Assembly (NCBI GenBank): GCA_035512595.1
Contig: DATKDU010000511.1
Span: 1-23,389 of the forward strand
DNA length: 23,389 bases
Direction: 5' to 3'
Source of the DNA: DATKDU01 sp035512595
GTDB lineage: Bacteria; Planctomycetota; Planctomycetia; Pirellulales; Pirellulaceae
Shown here: piece by piece, positions 20,177 to 23,389 of the stretch
Numbering within the stretch: the first letter of the stretch is position 1
Layout of the letters: each line of letters opens with the position of its first letter
Translations under genes and position numbers: made by a program
The notes under the pieces: model-generated
What the model was told of the DNA's origin: nothing
The model's database searches: none
The model's input: only the letters and a program-made list of their open reading frames with translations

Positions 20177-22396
20177 ATGGCCAGACGTAGTGATTCCACT
20201 CTAGTCCCAAGAAACGGACATAGTCTGCAAGTCGGCATTATCGCTCGGATCAGCGGATGCAGCGGACAAAAGGAGGTCAGCCTGGAAGACCAGATTGACC
20301 ATGGGAAGGAGGAAGCCGGGCAGCTCTACAAAGGGCAAATGGACTTCGACACCATTTCCACGAAAGGTAAGGGGGAGCGGCTTGACCGGCCCGAGCTCGC
20401 CCAAGTCGAGGTGCTGTTCCGGTCGAAAAAGCTGGATCTCTGCATCATGGAAGACGTCGGACGTCTCGTGCGTGGTGCCGAAGCATGTAGGCTTTGGGGC
20501 ATTGCTGTTGATCATGGGACCCGGGTCATTGCGCCGAATGACTGCGTCGACACGGCCGAAGAACATTGGGAAGAAGACCTTATGTCGGCCTGTCGGGACC
20601 ACACTGCACACCAGACCCACACGTCAAAGCGAATCAAGAAGAAGCTGATGGCCCGCTTTCTGCGGTCGGGCGAGATCACGCCACTGCCAATCGCTGGGTA
20701 CATCAAGCCTGATGGAGCGACATCGTATACCGACTGGCGAAAAGACGAATCGGCTGCGAAGATTATCGCCGAGGGTCATCGTATCCTCAAGCAAACGCTT
20801 CGTGGGCCCGCAGTGGCCGACTACTTCAACGAAGTCGGTTTTCCTACTGGACCAGCGGCCAAGACAAAGACGAAGTGGGATGGAACGCTGGTTCTGTCTT
20901 ATTATCGGAACACGCTGCTGAAGGGTATGCCTGCTCGCGGCAAACGCCACAGCGTGAAGCACCACGAGTCCGGCAGGCGAAACGCCGTGCGCAATCCTGA
21001 TGGCCCTCAATATCGACACGAGCCTCATCTTGCCTTTGTGGAGCCATCTGAGTTCGACTTGGTCGTGGAGCTTCTTGATAAAAAGAACGAAAAGTACCGG
21101 CGAGCACGCTGCGAGGACGAAGATCCGAGGTACCGCACCCCGCGAAAGCGCACGCGTTCCTTCGGTCAGCACGCGAGATGCTGGTACTGTGGCCGTCATT
21201 ACGTTTGGGGCGCCAATGGGAGAACTGATAACCTGATGTGCTCCGGCTCCCGCAAATGGAAATGCTGGAATTCCATTGGTTTCAACGGGCCGTTAGCCGC
21301 GGAGAAGCTCGTCGCGGCGATCACTGCACGCCTCGACCGAATCGACGGCATTGATCAGCAGTTCCGCGACTTGGTTTGCGCGGCTCAATCGAATGACCAA
21401 GGTGTCCTTGAACATCGTCGCGCCAAGCTCCTGCGGGACGAAGTGTCGCTGGCGAGGGCAAAGGAGAATCTGGGCGAGGCCATCGCCAAGTGGGGACCGA
21501 ACGAGATGTTGCGTGATAAACTCGCGGAGCTTGAAACTCGCGAGAAGTGCTTAGCAGGCGAGCGCTACTACTTGGAATCCGCGGTCGAACGCAAGCTAGA
21601 CGTCCCTGAGTCGGCCGCTCAATTGCGCTCGTTGCTTTATGCCGAGTTCCGTCGAGTGGCGATCAACTCCTACGAGTTTGGGGAACTGCTCCGTGAGCTA
21701 GTGCCTGAGATTCACGTGTATCTCGTCCGGCTCTTCGATGGCGGGCACCTATTGCCGCGAGCAAAGGTTCGATTGAACCTGCTGGGCAGTATCGCTGATG
21801 CGGAGTCCATACCTGGACTTCGAGAGCTTCTCGACGAAGAACTCACGCTCGACCTGTTCGAGCCACCGCAGCGAGAAGCCATTCGACTAGACGCAGTGCG
21901 GTTGGACGCAGGCGGCCTCGATCAGCGCCAAATCGCAAGGGAGTTAGGAAGTAAGCCGACGCAAACGGCGGTATGGAACGCGCTGAACATGCTCGTCGAC
22001 GTAGTAATCGCCGATGCGCGGTATGCCGCCCTTCCGAGCTGCCTTGAGCATCCCGTCGACCATCGTATCGCCGATGAGCGGCACTTTGCTGGAGGTGCTG
22101 CGAAAGGACATGCGACGCCCGCCCATGCGGCCGAAGTCGAGCGCGTGCGACACGGCCGTGGCCTTGCCTTGCTCTTCGAGCTCCTGGAGCTTCTTCACGG
22201 CGGGCCGGAGATCCAGCGGCAGGCCAAGCGGCATCAATTGACGGCAGAGTGCGGTTGTCACGCCGGCTACAATAGCGGAAATGAACCGCCCCCGGCAATT
22301 CTCGCTTGGTTACCTCTTTTTGGAGATCTTCCTGATTGCGCTTGCACTTGGCTTCGCGACGCAAGCATTTCGACTGCCGCCGTCGCCGGACGCTGA
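20177..22396 (+). CDS. Large serine recombinase, 3'-truncated and read through into foreign sequence
   Basis: The open frame is 739 codons from ATG 20177 (GGGAG about nine bases upstream). Residues about 18-160 form the serine-recombinase catalytic domain: VGIIARISGCSG with the nucleophile candidate Ser26, SLEDQI, DRPELAQVEVLF, and EDVGRLVRGAEACRL, the active-site arginine block. A recombinase domain follows (MARFLRSGEITPLPIAGYIK), then a zinc ribbon (CWYCGRHYV...MCSGSRKWKCWN, about 335-366), then a coiled coil and C-terminal region to about residue 603 (GGLDQRQIARELGSKPTQTA). Large serine recombinases integrate or excise mobile DNA. The last 135 or so residues, from about 21990, are not recombinase-like: they are the antisense of the gene fragment at 21990-22261 and then overlap the gene at 22281 in another frame. 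The natural end is lost, so activity is doubtful. Confidence 0.85.
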   Translation: MARRSDSTLVPRNGHSLQVGIIARISGCSGQKEVSLEDQIDHGKEEAGQLYKGQMDFDTISTKGKGERLDRPELAQVEVLFRSKKLDLCIMEDVGRLVRGAEACRLWGIAVDHGTRVIAPNDCVDTAEEHWEEDLMSACRDHTAHQTHTSKRIKKKLMARFLRSGEITPLPIAGYIKPDGATSYTDWRKDESAAKIIAEGHRILKQTLRGPAVADYFNEVGFPTGPAAKTKTKWDGTLVLSYYRNTLLKGMPARGKRHSVKHHESGRRNAVRNPDGPQYRHEPHLAFVEPSEFDLVVELLDKKNEKYRRARCEDEDPRYRTPRKRTRSFGQHARCWYCGRHYVWGANGRTDNLMCSGSRKWKCWNSIGFNGPLAAEKLVAAITARLDRIDGIDQQFRDLVCAAQSNDQGVLEHRRAKLLRDEVSLARAKENLGEAIAKWGPNEMLRDKLAELETREKCLAGERYYLESAVERKLDVPESAAQLRSLLYAEFRRVAINSYEFGELLRELVPEIHVYLVRLFDGGHLLPRAKVRLNLLGSIADAESIPGLRELLDEELTLDLFEPPQREAIRLDAVRLDAGGLDQRQIARELGSKPTQTAVWNALNMLVDVVIADARYAALPSCLEHPVDHRIADERHFAGGAAKGHATPAHAAEVERVRHGRGLALLFELLELLHGGPEIQRQAKRHQLTAECGCHAGYNSGNEPPPAILAWLPLFGDLPDCACTWLRDASISTAAVAGR
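21990..22261 (-). pseudogene. 5' fragment of an unidentified gene cut by the recombinase
   Basis: From GTG 22261 on the minus strand the frame reads MTTALCRQLMPLGLPLDLRP, AVKKLQELEEQGKATAVSHA, RRMSFRSTSSKVPLIGDTMV and KGGIPRIGDYYVDEHV, and then runs into the antisense of the recombinase near 21990. Codon third positions are strongly G/C as in the real genes nearby, which supports true coding on this strand and not on the plus strand. I do not recognise the family. The 3' part of the gene is missing from the window. Confidence 0.45.
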
Positions 22397-22574
22397 TTTA
22401 TACAGAGCAATGCTGCTTCTACCGGCGATAGTGTTCGCCGGCGCCGCGATAGGCGGGTTGTTTGGTCGAGTGACGGCCGGATTCTTGGTTATTTACGGAT
22501 TGCTCGCATTGGGACTGGCGGCGGCACTCGCCGCGATGTTGTTTTTCATAATTCTTTCGATTTTTACCGGATAA
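22281..22574 (+). CDS. Small membrane protein (97 aa), planctomycete FSL-type N-terminus
   Basis: The N-terminus, MNRPRQFSLGYLFLEIFLIA, resembles a set of small planctomycete proteins that begin with RxRQFSLRTL and then a membrane helix. Three hydrophobic stretches are present: about 9-30, 42-60 (MLLLPAIVFAGAAIGGLFGR) and 65-96 (GFLVIYGLLALGLAAALAAM, FFIILSIF). It is wholly membrane-embedded, with unknown function. The start codon follows the divergent unidentified fragment by 19 bp, and a TACAAT at 22268 could be a -10 element, though it would leave a very short leader. The tail of the recombinase read-through frame overlaps it, which I regard as meaningless. Confidence 0.7.
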   Translation: MNRPRQFSLGYLFLEIFLIALALGFATQAFRLPPSPDADLYRAMLLLPAIVFAGAAIGGLFGRVTAGFLVIYGLLALGLAAALAAMLFFIILSIFTG

Positions 22575-22666
22575 GCCCGGTTCACTGGCGGCAAGAGGAG
22601 TCTGGCCATGTTGCTGCCACATTAGCCGCACGGCGATCTGAATCAAAACCTACGGAGCCCGTCGCC

Positions 22667-22879
22667 ATGAGCGACTTTTGGCCTTTTCGCGAAGTGCTCA
22701 TTTCCGATGGCAAGTTTGCCGGAACAGAGGGCTGGATCGCAGGGCCAGACACTCGCCGCTCACTTAATCTTCCAGATCCGGGCGTAGATGAGTATTGGGT
22801 AATCGTGAAGTTCCGCGGCGGCGAGACTGCCATAAAACTGCGGCCAGGACAAATGGAACCCATCGAACGCCCTCGGTAG
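22667..22879 (+). CDS. Small beta-rich protein (70 aa), KOW/SH3-like
   Basis: ATG 22667 has GGAG about nine bases upstream. The sequence MSDFWPFREVLISDGKFAGT EG... is made of short strands: EVLISDGKFAGTEGWIAG, EYWVIVKFRGGETAIKLRPG and QMEPIERP, the rhythm of a KOW-like or SH3-like barrel (basic-hydrophobic V-x-I-x-D-G-K-F-x-G-x-E-G turn). No cysteines, no signal peptide. The role is unknown. It is 92 bp after the small membrane protein gene and may be co-transcribed with it. Confidence 0.65.
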   Translation: MSDFWPFREVLISDGKFAGTEGWIAGPDTRRSLNLPDPGVDEYWVIVKFRGGETAIKLRPGQMEPIERPR

Positions 22880-22929
22880 GAGCCGTGACAGGAGTCCCGC
22901 CCAATGCGTTTCACGATCTGCGACTTGCT

Positions 22930-23130
22930 TTGGCTAATGCCCCCCTGGGCTACGGCAATATGAAGCAGCAGCTTCCGACCGGCCAACACAGCCGACGTGT
23001 AGCAGGAGGCGGCGATGCAATTCCGCGCCTCGTTGTAGAGGGCCTCGACATCCTTCGGAACGTGGTCAACAGCCGAAATGCACCCTGATTGGCAAAAAAG
23101 GGGGCAATAATGATACCCGGTCGGGGACAT
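22930..23130 (-). pseudogene. DUF4145-like gene remnant
   Basis: On the minus strand, AVDHVPKDVEALYNEARNCI followed by AASCYTSAVLAGRKLLLHIA resembles the helical core of DUF4145 proteins (P-x-D-V-x-x-L-Y-N-E-A, then a-x-x-Y-x-x-A-x-x-x-x-R-K-x-L). DUF4145 domains occur with restriction and defence genes and alone. After HIAVAQGG the frame turns into unrelated sequence near the KOW-like gene, and the conserved C-terminal helices are absent, so it is a fragment. A start at ATG 23130 is possible but unsupported by a ribosome-binding site. Confidence 0.55.
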
Positions 23131-23269
23131 CCGCCGGGTACCTGAACGCCCACAGGACCACTGTTACCTTGAGGTCAGCGTATGACGCATCTTAGCGTGC
23201 TTTTCGTCCCAGCGACCAAGAATGAGGCTCCGGAAGAAAGCTGTTCGGACATAGGTCACGAGATATTGG

Positions 23270-23389
23270 TCACCTCAGGACCGTGCGCAGCGCTGCCTGA
23301 GCGGCGAAATAGCCGCACATTCCGTGGACACCGCCGCCTGGCGGAGTGGATGCTGAGCACAGAAACACGCTGGGAACCGGCGTCGAATA
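23270..23389 (-). CDS. Phytoene desaturase-like FAD-dependent oxidoreductase, C-terminal part
   Basis: Thirty-nine codons and a TGA stop; the gene continues beyond the right edge. The translation TPVPSVFLCSASTPPGGGVH followed by GMCGYFAAQAALRTVLR is the C-terminal FAD-contact motif of the CrtI/phytoene desaturase and related NAD(P)/FAD oxidoreductase family (LYLCGASTHPGGGVxGMxG...AA). The motif closes the Rossmann-fold FAD site. The rest of the protein is outside the window, so the reaction is unknown. The 139 bp to the DUF4145-like remnant (23131-23269) hold no gene that I can see. Confidence 0.85.
   Translation of the reverse strand, partial: YSTPVPSVFLCSASTPPGGGVHGMCGYFAAQAALRTVLR

Noticed and set aside
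22238..22273. TTGACG ... TACAAT promoter for the small membrane protein
   Set aside because: The spacing is 24 bp, too long for a sigma-70 promoter, and the leader would be only a few bases.

Overview
The window looks like chromosomal DNA of a planctomycete (Pirellulales-like). I infer this from high GC, a YVTN-propeller/di-heme cytochrome fusion, planctomycete-style secreted TPR and thioredoxin-like proteins, many short palindromic repeats, tandem heptamer repeats, and large serine recombinases of the type common in that phylum. No rRNA, tRNA or CRISPR array was recognised.

Layout. 1-1635: 5' end of a ParA-type partition ATPase (minus), two heptamer tandem-repeat tracts, then scpB and a small extremely acidic protein (plus), which together suggest a chromosome segregation locus. 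1735-4232: divergently transcribed secreted PHP-domain hydrolase (minus) and Tat-exported amidohydrolase (plus). 4244-5597: a palindromic composite repeat, then an ECF-like sigma factor overlapping its membrane zinc-finger anti-sigma partner. 5636-7706: a second composite palindrome, a secreted coiled-coil protein, a vapC remnant and about 500 bp without a gene. 7708-9808: two-TM protein (minus) and GT2-like glycosyltransferase (plus). 9845-14287: small membrane ORF, an Hsp70-family protein, a GT9 heptosyltransferase-like protein and a secreted helical protein whose signal peptide is cut off by a stop-carrying palindromic insert. 14448-19246: membrane TPR protein, thioredoxin-like secreted protein with its own terminator, then a two-gene operon of cytochrome c peroxidase-like protein and TlpA-like lipoprotein, probably working together in periplasmic redox or heme-protein maturation.

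19243-23130 is a zone of rearranged genes. It holds a serine recombinase pseudogene with a clean internal inversion, a second serine recombinase whose 3' end runs into the antisense of another gene fragment, that fragment itself, two small intact-looking genes, and a DUF4145-like remnant. The window ends in the C-terminus of a phytoene desaturase-like FAD oxidoreductase (minus).

The strongest unusual signals are (i) the inverted internal segment at 19408-19690, which reads in frame across both joints when flipped back, and (ii) short palindromic elements sitting inside coding sequences, in four cases in frame, one of which carries a stop codon into a signal peptide region.
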